From Branchiostoma floridae (taxonomy: Eukaryota > Chordata > Leptocardii > Amphioxiformes > Branchiostomatidae), in NCBI RefSeq assembly GCF_000003815.2, contig NC_049982.1, positions 3,761,835 through 3,825,834 on the forward strand: 64,000 nucleotides of DNA, given 5' to 3'. Below, piece by piece: positions 36,901 to 44,675 of the stretch. The notes beneath the pieces were generated by a model that saw nothing but the letters and a program-made list of their open reading frames with translations, made no database searches and was not told the origin of the DNA. Every line of letters starts with the position of its first letter. Positions within the stretch are counted from its first letter, which is position 1. The position numbers and the translations under genes are program-made.

Positions 36901-38950
36901 TCTCTCCAGCATTCGAAACAACTGACCCCTCGACCGAAACTTCTGCCTGGAAAATACCTTCCTTGTCCTACTTTTTTTGTCTGTCACGCAATGCATTACA
37001 TTACCACATGTCGTCTATTGAAGCTGTATATTATGTGTATAACATCTATGGACGATCAGCATGGCTATAGATTCATTCAAAGACGTGATCGTGCTGAAAT
37101 TATTTCCCCATGCAGTTGACGGAGGGTGGGCAGACTGGACAGCCTGGACCCCTTGCAGCGTATCCTGTGGGTCTGGAGCGGAGACACGCAGCCGCACCTG
37201 CAGTAACTCGGCCCCGCAGCATGGGGGCGCTGCTTGTTCGGGAGACGGGACCGAGGAGAGGGCGTGTCAGACCGGCGTGACGTGCCCAGGTACAAAATGT
37301 ATCTTGCCATAAAATCTGTAAAACTACAGTCAAACCTATACAAATGACCATCTCCCAATTATTGACCAAAGATCTTGAGATTTCGTGTTAAATCTTTAGA
37401 TATTTTAACTTGATCTTGAGATGGTTTGACTTGATCTTGAGATGTTTTAGAAATATCGTAAGATGCTTTGTAAAAATTTCAAGATATTTTGAATGCATGG
37501 TCATGACCAAATCTTAAGACCACACGGTCAGATAACCTTTAGGAAGACATTGCATTGTGAAATTTTCAACATGTTGGTTCAAGAAACTCGAGAAACGTCG
37601 TCTTGCACTTTCTACATCTATAAAACATAATGACGTTTCATCACTTTGCTGTTTAAGGCTTCTATGCTTGAATATAATGTATTTATTCACACAATCTCAC
37701 AGATAGAGGTGTGACCCTGTGAACTTCTGTGCCGACAGGCTCCAAGTAAATGGTTAAACATAGTGTATTTATTCCCACCGTCTCACAGCCGGAGGTGTGA
37801 CTACCCCTACTACCGCTGCCCCAGATGTTGAGTACGACCCTACCACCTTCTGTGCCGACAAGACCACAGGCTTCTACGCCGACCCGCAGGACTGCAAGAA
37901 GTACTTCCAGTGCGCGTCTGGGGTAACCCATCACCAGACTTGCTGGGAAGGTAAGGTTGTTTTTGTCATACGGCTGTGAAATGCAAGAGTTGAAGCTTGT
38001 GGATTAATGTTCGCGGTTTTCGCGGTGACCACTTTACCGCGAAATTAAAACCACCGCGAACATTTTTCTATTATGGTATTAGATTGCAGTTTATGGTGTT
38101 AACGCGAACTCAAATCCACCGCGAAAAGTCCCTTTTCCCGCTACCGCGAAATTAAATCCCCGCGAACTTAAATGCATTTACAGTATCCGGGATACAGATA
38201 TGTGTCTTGTGTGCCGCACCCGGATATAACCTTAATAGGGCATTGGGAAACAGTTCAATTCAAGCCAGCTTTGCCGTATCTAGGGCTTTCTCGTTTCTAG
38301 TATGATGGTGGCATGTCGTTTATCTAGTAAGCAATCCTCCCACAAAAGTGTCAAACTTAGTTCAACACTTTTATGGGGGGATTGACATAACATGTGACCA
38401 TCACCTTTTCAAAATGTCAACTCGGAGACCAGACTGCAAGGTTTGATCCACTCACACCGGGAAGGACCCCTACTCTTTTCTATAAGTGTGGTGGGTTCTT
38501 TAATGTGCTTGAGGTGTGACTCCTAAACATGGGACCTCCAGTTAACGACGGCCCCAACCGAAGTTAGGTACTCATTCACTCATGCGTGAAAGTAGAAAAG
38601 GCGTGTAAACTGCATTTACCTAGGGTACAACATCGGGACACATCAGCGGTATAATGAAGCAGGCAAGATACCTGGCATGTTGTATGACATTGTGTTATTA
38701 TACTGGAAAATCTCTGAAAGTTCATCTACAGAGAGAAAATGCATGTAAACTATAGTATATGTAGTATATGTATAATTTTGCGTCTACTACCTTTTGCACC
38801 AAACTGACTGCATTTAGCCCCAACGGGGCATGAATATGCAATAAACTTCATTGTCATTGTCATTATGTTGGAACTGTAGGAACTCTGTGGAGCCAGTCTC
38901 TCAGCAACTGTGACTGGGAGAGAAACGTGGTCTGTGACACCAAGCGTTAG
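29003..38950 (+). CDS. Secreted multidomain chitinase (GH18), ~784 aa, 14 exons
   Basis: Predicted to hydrolyse beta-1,4 links of chitin outside the cell. Exons: 29003-29231, 29720-29914, 30207-30392, 30681-30854, 31378-31601, 32305-32535, 32927-33051, 33449-33572, 34057-34239, 34602-34721, 35929-36085, 37116-37289, 37789-37950, 38880-38950. All join in phase and end at TAG. Order: signal peptide plus Cys-rich segment; TSP1; hevein-like chitin-binding domain; TSP1; GH18 over seven exons; TSP1; Thr-rich linker and peritrophin-type CBM14. GH18 marks are [16 protein letters not shown] with the DxxDxDxE catalytic glutamate (about residue 392), [20 protein letters not shown] and [15 protein letters not shown]. 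All catalytic residues are present, so it should be active. The domain order is unusual. Exon borders are inferred from phase and GT-AG rules. Confidence 0.85.
29720..29914 (+). CDS. Chitinase exon 2: thrombospondin type-1 repeat
   Basis: [20 protein letters not shown] with following RRRTC and C-rich end ([10 protein letters not shown]). The WxxWxxW and CSxTCG motifs identify a TSP1 module. Phase 1 at both ends, as for the other two TSP1 exons. Confidence 0.9.
29948..30060. repeat. (CATC)n microsatellite in chitinase intron 2
   Basis: About 27 imperfect CATC units. Spurious ORFs run through it on both strands. Confidence 0.98.
30207..30392 (+). CDS. Chitinase exon 3: hevein-like (type 1) chitin-binding domain
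   Basis: The exon encodes [19 protein letters not shown], then [17 protein letters not shown] and CANC. The CCSxxGYCGxxxxHC core is the hevein/ChtBD1 signature, with the aromatic positions that stack on N-acetylglucosamine. It is a single symmetric phase 1 exon, the form expected of a shuffled module. Confidence 0.85.
30681..30854 (+). CDS. Chitinase exon 4: second TSP1 repeat
   Basis: [20 protein letters not shown] ... [19 protein letters not shown]. Phase 1 at both ends. It resembles the third TSP1 exon at 37116-37289 more than the first. Confidence 0.9.
30909..30980. repeat. (TG)n microsatellite in chitinase intron 4
   Basis: About 36 TG dinucleotides followed by impure TG-rich sequence to ~31070. 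Confidence 0.98.
31617..31717. mobile_element. Foldback hairpin just after chitinase exon 5
   Basis: GTAGCCTGGAGTCCAGGCTT / GTTCGCTT pairs with AAGCGAACAAGGCTGGACTC / CAGACTA. The stem is about 35 bp with a ~30 nt loop, beginning only 15 bp past the exon 5 donor. Confidence 0.75.
32305..32535 (+). CDS. Chitinase exon 6: GH18 catalytic motif
   Basis: Contains [20 protein letters not shown] and [20 protein letters not shown]. The DxxDxDxE consensus with its acid/base glutamate is intact. Confidence 0.93.
32550..32712. mobile_element. AACCAGCTGCTG-type repeat, inverted orientation
   Basis: Begins ATCTGCATCTACATCTATAT / AGCCGG and ends CAGCAGCTGGTTATATTACA / CTGAACGACCTGTCA. Related copies lie at 36326-36448 and 40931-41046 in the opposite orientation. 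Confidence 0.65.
33684..33917. mobile_element. Small foldback element in chitinase intron 8
   Basis: TAACGCTGGTTCACCTATAT / ACGAGAGATAACC at the left and GGTTACCCCGCGGATAAAGG / TGAAGTAGCGTTA at the right. Related to the element at 22036-22246. Confidence 0.6.
34921..35013 (+). pseudogene. Oldest decayed copy of the chitinase GH18-closing exon
   Basis: ATGGGCTTCCTGAAACAAGA resembles the start of the functional exon (ATCGCCTTCCTGAAGCAGGA at 35929). Degraded versions of GGTC.GGCCATC and of GACGACTT(A)A..CAGTTCTG follow. The acceptor is only weakly kept, and frameshifts and stops make it non-coding. Confidence 0.6.
35020..35218. mobile_element. CCCGGCCGGGC-type MITE
   Basis: GTCACATTTCCTACCCGGGG / CCCGGCCGGGC to GCCCGGCCGGGCCCC ... 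GGAAATGTGAC. It is inserted between decayed chitinase exon copies. Confidence 0.8.
35236..35423. mobile_element. CCCGGCCGGGC-type MITE, second adjacent copy
   Basis: GGTCACATTTCCAAATCGGG / GCCCGGCCGGG to CCCGGCCGGGCCCCGG ... GGAAATGTGACC. It is closest to the element at 24791-24980 and lies only 17 bp from the preceding copy. Confidence 0.8.
35479..35574 (+). pseudogene. Frameshifted copy of the chitinase GH18-closing exon
   Basis: Acceptor ttgcag is kept and the copy begins IDFLKQE, but small indels shift the frame. It reads through unrelated residues to TAA at 35572. It shares its changes with the older copy at 34921. Confidence 0.7.
35635..35715 (+). CDS. Possible alternative terminal exon of the chitinase, copy B
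   Basis: After acceptor catgcag it reads [20 protein letters not shown], then DFSGQF and an in-frame TGA at 35713. The functional exon has TGT AAC (Cys-Asn) at that point. Phase 0 joins correctly to exon 10. Use of this exon would give a protein ending at the end of the GH18 fold, without TSP1-3 and CBM14. It may equally be a non-functional duplicate. Confidence 0.45.
   Translation: MDFLKQEGLGGSMVWAVDLDDFSGQF
35782..35862 (+). CDS. Possible alternative terminal exon of the chitinase, copy C
   Basis: Nearly identical to copy B and set 147 bp downstream, with acceptor gctacag. It reads [20 protein letters not shown], then DFSGQF and TGA at 35860. The ~66 bp after the stop are essentially identical after copies B and C, so the duplication is recent. 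Confidence 0.45.
   Translation: MAFLKQEGLGGSMVWAVDLDDFSGQF
35929..36085 (+). CDS. Chitinase exon 11: GH18-closing exon (functional copy)
   Basis: Encodes [40 protein letters not shown] and onward to a phase 1 donor at 36086. Residues MVW.xDLDDF are the conserved last strand of GH18 chitinases. Confidence 0.9.
36161..36768. mobile_element. Inverted-repeat element (~610 bp) with nested repeat
   Basis: Ends AGCCTGGGTACCATCCGGAT / AGTAG and its imperfect inverse CTACTTTCCGGATGGCATGG / TACCCATG. It contains the AACCAGCTGCTG-type repeat at 36326-36448. Confidence 0.5.
37116..37289 (+). CDS. Chitinase exon 12: third TSP1 repeat
   Basis: [20 protein letters not shown] ... [17 protein letters not shown], phase 1 at both ends. 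Confidence 0.9.
37675..37735 (+). pseudogene. Partial copy of the chitinase CBM14 exon and its acceptor
   Basis: TCTCACAGATAGAGGTGTGA, then CTTCTGTGCCGACAGG, mirrors TCTCACAGCCGGAGGTGTGA and CTTCTGTGCCGACAAG of the real exon ~105 bp downstream. Missing coding sequence and an in-frame stop make it non-functional. Confidence 0.65.
37789..37950 (+). CDS. Chitinase exon 13: linker and peritrophin-type chitin-binding domain (CBM14), main part
   Basis: A Thr/Ala linker ([14 protein letters not shown]) leads into [20 protein letters not shown] and [14 protein letters not shown]. The spacing of Cys and aromatic residues is that of CBM14. The final two cysteines come from the last exon (38880-38950: [12 protein letters not shown]). 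Confidence 0.9.
38005..38180. mobile_element. TTCGCGG-rich inverted-repeat element
   Basis: Contains GTTCGCGGTTTTCGCGGTGA and several inverted ACCGCGAAATTAAA / CCGCGAAC segments. This type of short CGCG-rich MITE is frequent in marine invertebrate genomes. It lies in the last chitinase intron. Confidence 0.6.
38330..38385. mobile_element. Short hairpin element
   Basis: CAATCCTCCCACAAAAGTGT and its inverse CACTTTTATGGGGGGATTG flank a ~15 nt loop. Confidence 0.5.
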
Positions 38951-39178
38951 GGCGACCCCATCAACTGTGACGTCACCGTTAGGGCAGCACCATCAACTGC
39001 TGACGTCACTGTTAGGGCAGCACCATCAACTGCTGACGTCACTGTTAGGGCAGCACCATCAACTGCTGACGTCACTGTTAGGGCAGCACCATCAACTGCT
39101 GACGTCACTGTTAGGGCAGCACCATCAACTGCTGACGTCACTGTTTGCGCAACACCATCAACTGCTGACGTCACTTTT
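38945..39178. repeat. ~33 bp minisatellite starting at the chitinase stop codon
   Basis: About seven units of GTTAGGGCAGCACCATCAAC / TGCTGACGTCACT. The first, divergent unit includes the TAG stop itself. Each unit carries a TGACGTCA palindrome (CRE-like). Confidence 0.9.
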
Positions 39179-41191
39179 CTTCAGGTCAACGTTTTGTCCA
39201 AAAGCCGCATGTGTACCATAGTCGTTAGATTAACAGCGTTTACAATAAGGTTCACCGATAATGGTGATATGTTAACGTAATTCTAGACCATTTATATACT
39301 GTAACAATATTTGTATGCCTTTTATAGACGAAATATCTAAAAGAGTTGTTATGTATTTTATAGATAACGTTTACAATATCAAGGTCATCGATCATGATGT
39401 GTTAACGTAATTCTAGACCATTTATGTACAATATCTTTCTGTATTTTATGGACAATTTGTGTACATGAATTAGTATGTATTCTATAAATTAGCAACGTTT
39501 ACAATGATATTTAGGCCATCGATGATTAATGATGATGTAATTCTAGATAGATGATTTATGTACACAAGATTTATGCATTTTATAGACGAATTACATGCAC
39601 TTTTATGTGTGTAAAAGATTAACAACGTTTACAACGATATTTAGGTCATCGTTAATGATGATATGTTAAAGTAGTTCTAGTAATACTATAGTTTTTGTGT
39701 ACTGTGCTTCAAATATCATTATTCTGCCCATTTCAACTTCCATCTGTCGCTGTTCTCTGTCCGCAAGGGCAGCCATTTGTAATAGCCTCAAGCTAGTTGG
39801 GCAGCAGTACTCTCTCCCCACATGAGACATGAACCTCTGCATCAAATCAGAGAAAGTTAATAAACTTCTGATTTCTCTATATGACGTAACCACAGGACGC
39901 AATGTCTTATTGTCTCCGTTATTTCTCTAAGTACATTGTAGTTATGTTGATGTGTGGCTAGATTCACAACACCTCTCAGGTGAGGGTGAACCTTATCAAT
40001 ATCTAGTCTGCCGTTTATCTTAGAAAGATCATATGAAAGAAGATTTTGTCAGGGAAACTTGGACTTGGGCCTAGGCCCAAATTCAAAATGTTGATGCATA
40101 CAGAACTTATAGCATATCTAATTGTAGACACAAAAGTATTGAAAGAAATTTTGGAAGGATGTTGTGGACGTAAAACTGATGACCTCCAAACCACCTTTAA
40201 CCTAGTTTTTTTGCAAAACTTGTAGAACAAGTCCAGCCAGGGCAGGGTCGGTCTAACTTTCGGGGGGTGGGGGTGGAGAAGAAACAGTATTGCTATTGTA
40301 TTAAAAAGTGCATCATTCTATTCAGGTATTTTCCAAACGTTGATCAAGTTACATGTACATAATGCGCGTCATCATAATGCATTGTAAGGTTTTGGTAATG
40401 ATTCCATCCCGTAATAGGCATGAATGGTTTCGTCCTATCGTGGTGCATGACGCGTCGCCTGAGGCAATATAATCATTATGAAAGTAAACGTTCTCTTTGG
40501 CAAAGTCTTGAGTCTAATTTCAGGCAAAGTATCTGCCTTTTAGAACATCAGGGCGCACTTTATTTGTGCCATGTTTTCGGTAAGAACGATATGAACAATG
40601 AGCTGACAATAAGTCAGTAACAACAGCTACAGGCATAAAAGCCGAGCTAATATTTTTTCTGCCTACTTCTTCATGGCCAACTGGTTGTACATTAGGACCC
40701 AAGGTATGTCACATATCTTCGTTTTTTAGTTCTCTTGCAACTGTCATATTTTGATAAATCCCTAGCCATGGTTTTATCAATAATTCAATTGAATACCCCA
40801 TAACACGTCGTGCTCGATAGTACAAACGACATGTTTGTATCCTGCACCATGTCTTGAGAGTAAACCCAAATCATAAACCGACAAATACATTCACGTTGCA
40901 CGGACAACACTATATGTGTAAAATCTAGGTGTGACAGGTCGTTCAGTGTAATACATGTGTATAACCAGCTGCTGCCGCGCCGCGTTCCTGCGAAGCTGGT
41001 GTGTTACGCCGAAGGGCGGTTATACCGGCTATATAGATACAGATACATAACACTACAGAGTGAGTAATTATCTTGTGGGTCACTTTGTAAAATTGATGTA
41101 TGCAACAAATTTAAAATGACTTTTGAAACATGTTATACGCTCAACCGACTTGAATTAAGCAAGTAAATGCCGCATTCTGTCTATATTCTAG
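39179..41191. other. Upstream module of kinase copy 1 (left edge of the tandem array)
   Basis: From ~39312 onward this is homologous to 46440-48443 and 54590-56568. Shared landmarks are TATGCCTTTTATAGACGAAA, TTTCGTCCTATC ... ATGACGCGTCGCC, and ATGGCCAACTGGTTGTACAT. The segment ending 40703 (CCCAAG then gtatgt) is a likely 5' untranslated exon. An AACCAGCTGCTG-type repeat at 40931-41046 is unique to this copy. Confidence 0.6.
40931..41046. mobile_element. AACCAGCTGCTG-type repeat
   Basis: Reads GTGACAGGTCGTTCAGTGTA ... AACCAGCTGCTGCCGCGCCG ... GGTTATACCGGCTATATAGA. Nearly the same as 36326-36448; absent from the upstream modules of kinase copies 2 and 3. Confidence 0.7.
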
Positions 41192-41293
41192 CGTGAGAAA
41201 CAAGATTGCCCCTGACACTAACAAAGAGGAACAGAGGAATAAAGAGAACAGAGAAATAAAGAGGAACGAAAACAACAACAAAAGGACTCCACA
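41192..41293 (+). other. Probable 5' untranslated exon of kinase copy 1
   Basis: Acceptor attctag, then GAGAAACAAGATTGCCCC ... AAGGACTCCACA, then gtaagt. The acceptor, the donor and the exon ends are conserved in copies 2 (48444-48512) and 3 (56569-56637), while the A-rich middle varies in length. That suggests a spliced, non-coding leader. Confidence 0.5.
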
Positions 41294-41375
41294 GTAAGTG
41301 CAGGTGGCAGAACATTGAAGGCTAGCAACTAGGTTTATGGTAATCAAGTGGTATCAAGACTAACACACAGAGAGG

Positions 41376-44096
41376 ATGGCGCCCCGTACAATGTTGCGTG
41401 CTGTATCTCTGCTGGTGCACATATTGTTCGTGTCAGGCGTCCAGACTCATCGGAACATTTTCGTCTGGGTTGAAATTCCCGAGGATATATCTCCAGGCAG
41501 CACAGTGGTCGGTCCGCAAGACCTCGTTAACGCCAGTGTTAATTTTACGGAAAACGGAGATGAACAATTTTGGTCTGTAAACATCACCGGAGGCGACGAT
41601 TTTGGTCGTTTTAAGGTTCATACCAAGAACCTGACGTTGTCCGTTGCGTCTCCGCTGGACTACGCGTTACACCCGCGGTACAACCTGACGTTGGAGCTGA
41701 CACGTGCAGGACACAAAAACACTTCTAGTACTTGGTACGTGAATCTCGTCATCGGGGTCACTGATGTGTCGGGGTACCCACCATTGTACGACAAACGGTG
41801 CGAAACGCCAGTCATATCTGAGCGACGAAAGGACGAAAACTATACTGTAATCAACAGCCACGGGCCGTATGGATTTCTTTATGGTGAGCCAGTCGGAACG
41901 TTTCCTGACTTCCTGCTATGGAATGGTGATGGCGAGAACTATACAGTTGTAGATAAGTACGTTATCATAAACGATGACTGCTCCTTTCGGGTCTTGATTG
42001 GTACGACCAGACTAGTTGGGAGTCAAACTTTTTTCGGACCGTGGCTTGAGGGGCCCCAAAACGGTAGAATTGAAATTCCATGTAACAACAGAGAGGGGAA
42101 AACTATAGGCAAAGGCTACTTATTGGACATTTCAATTGACGGTAAGCTTCCTATTTGGGTACAGGGTACCGAATTCAACATTCATGGACGCGTCCGATAT
42201 GTTTGGGCTTTTGGGCTGAATGACGTTTTCTCTTCCTCAACCTCCGTTTGGATAAGATGTAGCGTTAATGTCACTGTTTTTTACAGCTCAGCACTTCTTG
42301 AGCTCTTTGCTGAGTACAACGTTACAGGGTGTCCCGAAAGCAGGTACGGACTAGAATGTGACAAAAACTGTGTTTGCAAGAACGGGGCGCGTTGCCATGG
42401 CTTTAACGGTGCCTGTGAGTGCCGTCCGGGCTGGAGAGGAAGGGCCTGTGATATTCCCTGGCCTGAGGTTGTCGTTGTAGCGACGCCTGGCGATTCAGTC
42501 GTGAAGTACATCGGTACCAATATGACCCTGACTTGCCTGGCCCCACACGTCCAAGTAGCAAATATGACGTGGTTTTATCAAGCAGAAAACGAACGCACCA
42601 ACACGAAAATCACTGAGGAAGGAGCGGTACCGAACAGTTCCATTAACTTTCAACCGATTTTAGAATCAGCGAATGGCAAATACACTTGTGTGGTAAAGGC
42701 TGAGGATGGTAAACGTTTCAATGACATTTACGAGTTGAACGCCACAGAATGCCAACCCAACTATTACGGGAAGGTTTGTAACCAAGTGTGTGACTGTCAT
42801 TACGGAGGGACGTGTGACAGGTGGGAGGGTTGTCTGTGTCCTCCGGGCCGTCGTGGAGACAGGTGTGAGCACACATGCGCACCTGGCACCTACGGGTGGA
42901 ACTGCAGCATGAGCTGCTACTGTGAGAACATCGCCCCGTGTGACGCAGTGAATGGCAGCTGTATTTGTGCTGAAGGGCGGTCGGGAGAGTTTTGTCAGAT
43001 CGTGTCCAGCGTTGGAAATAATCAAGCCGTTGTTGTGGCGTTGGCATCTGTTCTACCAACCATTGCTGTAATCGTTTGCATCGTGACTGTAGTGCTGATA
43101 AAACGGCGTAGGCGGCGTCCCAATCCAAGGAACACAAAACAGACAGATATCAATTTAGACGTTATGGAAACTCTGTCATCTTGGGAAGTGGACAAAGAGG
43201 ACATCATTAGTTTGGAACACATGATCGGCGAGGGAGAGTTCGGCCATGTTGTGCGGGGAAAACTGCGCGTGCCCCAAGGCTACCAGATTTTGGTGGCCGC
43301 CAAAAGTATCCGGCCTGACCGCATGACAGCGTCTGCTGTCCGCGACTTTCGCCGCGAAATGGACATCCTTGCCAGGATCCACGAGGACAAAGAGGGACAC
43401 CCAAATGTGGTGAAGTTTCATGGAGTCGTGACCAAGTCGGAACCTCAATACATTTTTGTTGAGTACGCTATGAATGAGGACCTGCTGCGGTACCTGTGGA
43501 ATATAAGAGAGGAGCGTAAGATCACAGGACATACGAAACTGTTAGAACGGCTCAATTTTGCTCATGACGTGGCCAGCGGGTTATCAGAGCTGGCACGTCT
43601 GAAGATCGTGCACCGGGACATCGCAGCTCGTAACGTCGTCATCAGCGACAGGAAGGTGGCCAAGATTGCGGATTTCGGGCTGTCTCGTGACGTTTACGTG
43701 TCGTCGGCGTACAAACGCACCAACCAGGGCGGGGAGGAGGAGCTGTTGCCGCTGAAGTGGATGGCCCTGGAGTCGTTACGGGACGGGGTGTACACGTGCG
43801 AGAGTGACGTGTGGTCGTACGGTGTGCTGCTGTGGGAGATCGTCAGCTTTGGGGAGGAGCCGCGCTATGCTGGCGGCCCGATGCACCCGGACGTGTGCAC
43901 ACTGTTGGAGCTGCTGAGGAAAGGAGTCCGTCTGCAGCAGCCGGAGAACTGCTCACAGCCGCTGTACCGCATCATCAGGTCCTGCTGGGTAGTGGACCCG
44001 TCCAAGCGACCGACTCCAGAGGAACTGTTGGACAAGATAGATCAACTGAAGCCGCCGAGGCATGCCGCTCACCTGGTCAATCATGATCTTCGCTAA
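41376..44096 (+). CDS. Receptor tyrosine kinase, cadherin-like/EGF/Ig type, copy 1 (906 aa)
   Basis: Single-pass receptor with an uninterrupted frame. Signal peptide 1-~24; cadherin-like domain ~30-140 (IPEDISPGSTV, NLVIGVTDV); unassigned ~140-315; EGF ~319-360 (CVCKNGARCHGFNGACECRP); Ig-like ~365-457 (LTCLAP, GKYTCVV); EGF-like tandem ~459-542; transmembrane ~551-575, then KRRRRR. Kinase ~612-890 has the loop GEGEFG, VAAK (Lys643), HRDIAARN (747-754) and DFG (767-769). An activation loop with two tyrosines (VYVSSAY) leads to LPLKWMALES, followed by SDVWSYGVLLWEI. All catalytic residues are present, so activity is expected. Many N-glycosylation sequons lie outside. The tail after the kinase is only ~16 residues, so few docking tyrosines exist. 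The kinase resembles the RET/FGFR/Tie group; ligand unknown. Confidence 0.92.
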   Translation: MAPRTMLRAVSLLVHILFVSGVQTHRNIFVWVEIPEDISPGSTVVGPQDLVNASVNFTENGDEQFWSVNITGGDDFGRFKVHTKNLTLSVASPLDYALHPRYNLTLELTRAGHKNTSSTWYVNLVIGVTDVSGYPPLYDKRCETPVISERRKDENYTVINSHGPYGFLYGEPVGTFPDFLLWNGDGENYTVVDKYVIINDDCSFRVLIGTTRLVGSQTFFGPWLEGPQNGRIEIPCNNREGKTIGKGYLLDISIDGKLPIWVQGTEFNIHGRVRYVWAFGLNDVFSSSTSVWIRCSVNVTVFYSSALLELFAEYNVTGCPESRYGLECDKNCVCKNGARCHGFNGACECRPGWRGRACDIPWPEVVVVATPGDSVVKYIGTNMTLTCLAPHVQVANMTWFYQAENERTNTKITEEGAVPNSSINFQPILESANGKYTCVVKAEDGKRFNDIYELNATECQPNYYGKVCNQVCDCHYGGTCDRWEGCLCPPGRRGDRCEHTCAPGTYGWNCSMSCYCENIAPCDAVNGSCICAEGRSGEFCQIVSSVGNNQAVVVALASVLPTIAVIVCIVTVVLIKRRRRRPNPRNTKQTDINLDVMETLSSWEVDKEDIISLEHMIGEGEFGHVVRGKLRVPQGYQILVAAKSIRPDRMTASAVRDFRREMDILARIHEDKEGHPNVVKFHGVVTKSEPQYIFVEYAMNEDLLRYLWNIREERKITGHTKLLERLNFAHDVASGLSELARLKIVHRDIAARNVVISDRKVAKIADFGLSRDVYVSSAYKRTNQGGEEELLPLKWMALESLRDGVYTCESDVWSYGVLLWEIVSFGEEPRYAGGPMHPDVCTLLELLRKGVRLQQPENCSQPLYRIIRSCWVVDPSKRPTPEELLDKIDQLKPPRHAAHLVNHDLR

Positions 44097-44451
44097 CAAC
44101 GCGTCTGTCCAGAGATGTGTCGTTATTTGTGTTACGGTTTGCTTGAAAGTCGACGTTTACTAGTTTAGGGGAAAACGGAATATGTACAAATTATGCCAAT
44201 GATTAATTATCTTGCGTTCTGGGTATTTTGCATTATACTTTTCGTTCCAGAAAGCTGCCCGGCTGGGTCCCGGTTTGAAAATGGTCACCTGTGTTTAGGA
44301 CGAGGTTGCCTTTACGTCTTTAAAATCGCCTGCAAAATTGAGACCCATCTTCTGCTTCCATGCCATCAGAGGAGCGGACTGGGGCTAGAATAGGATAGAT
44401 CCATTTCTACTCCCGACCCAGGGCCTAGACCCCTGTTGGGGAATGGTCAGA

Positions 44452-44675
44452 AGCCTGGGTACCAGACCGCCGTGCCTATAGTTGCTAATCTCTTCTTTCT
44501 TCGGCCTTGGGAATAACTTGCCTCGCAGGCAAACACAGCACGCAGGCCCTGAATATCTCTCTCGGGATGAATATCAGAGACCGGGTGCCAATTTGCTCTG
44601 GGTGCCCATAGAGATCGGGCTTGTGGCCTTCCCGGCGAGAGGGCTATTTTAGAGCTAGGGCCTGGTATCCAGGCT
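44452..44675. mobile_element. AGCCTGGGTACCAG MITE (~225 bp)
   Basis: Terminal repeats AGCCTGGGTACCAG and CTGGTATCCAGGCT. Copy in spacer 2 at 52605-52829; none in spacer 3. Confidence 0.8.

Noticed and set aside
36909-36970. Possible extra Thr-rich linker exon ([14 protein letters not shown]) in the chitinase
   Set aside because: The acceptor is good and the phase fits, but no acceptable donor follows.
43022-43532. Minus-strand ORFs within the kinase genes (also near 50250-50760 and 58378-58888)
   Set aside because: They recur in all three copies only because the sense frame is conserved; no independent features.
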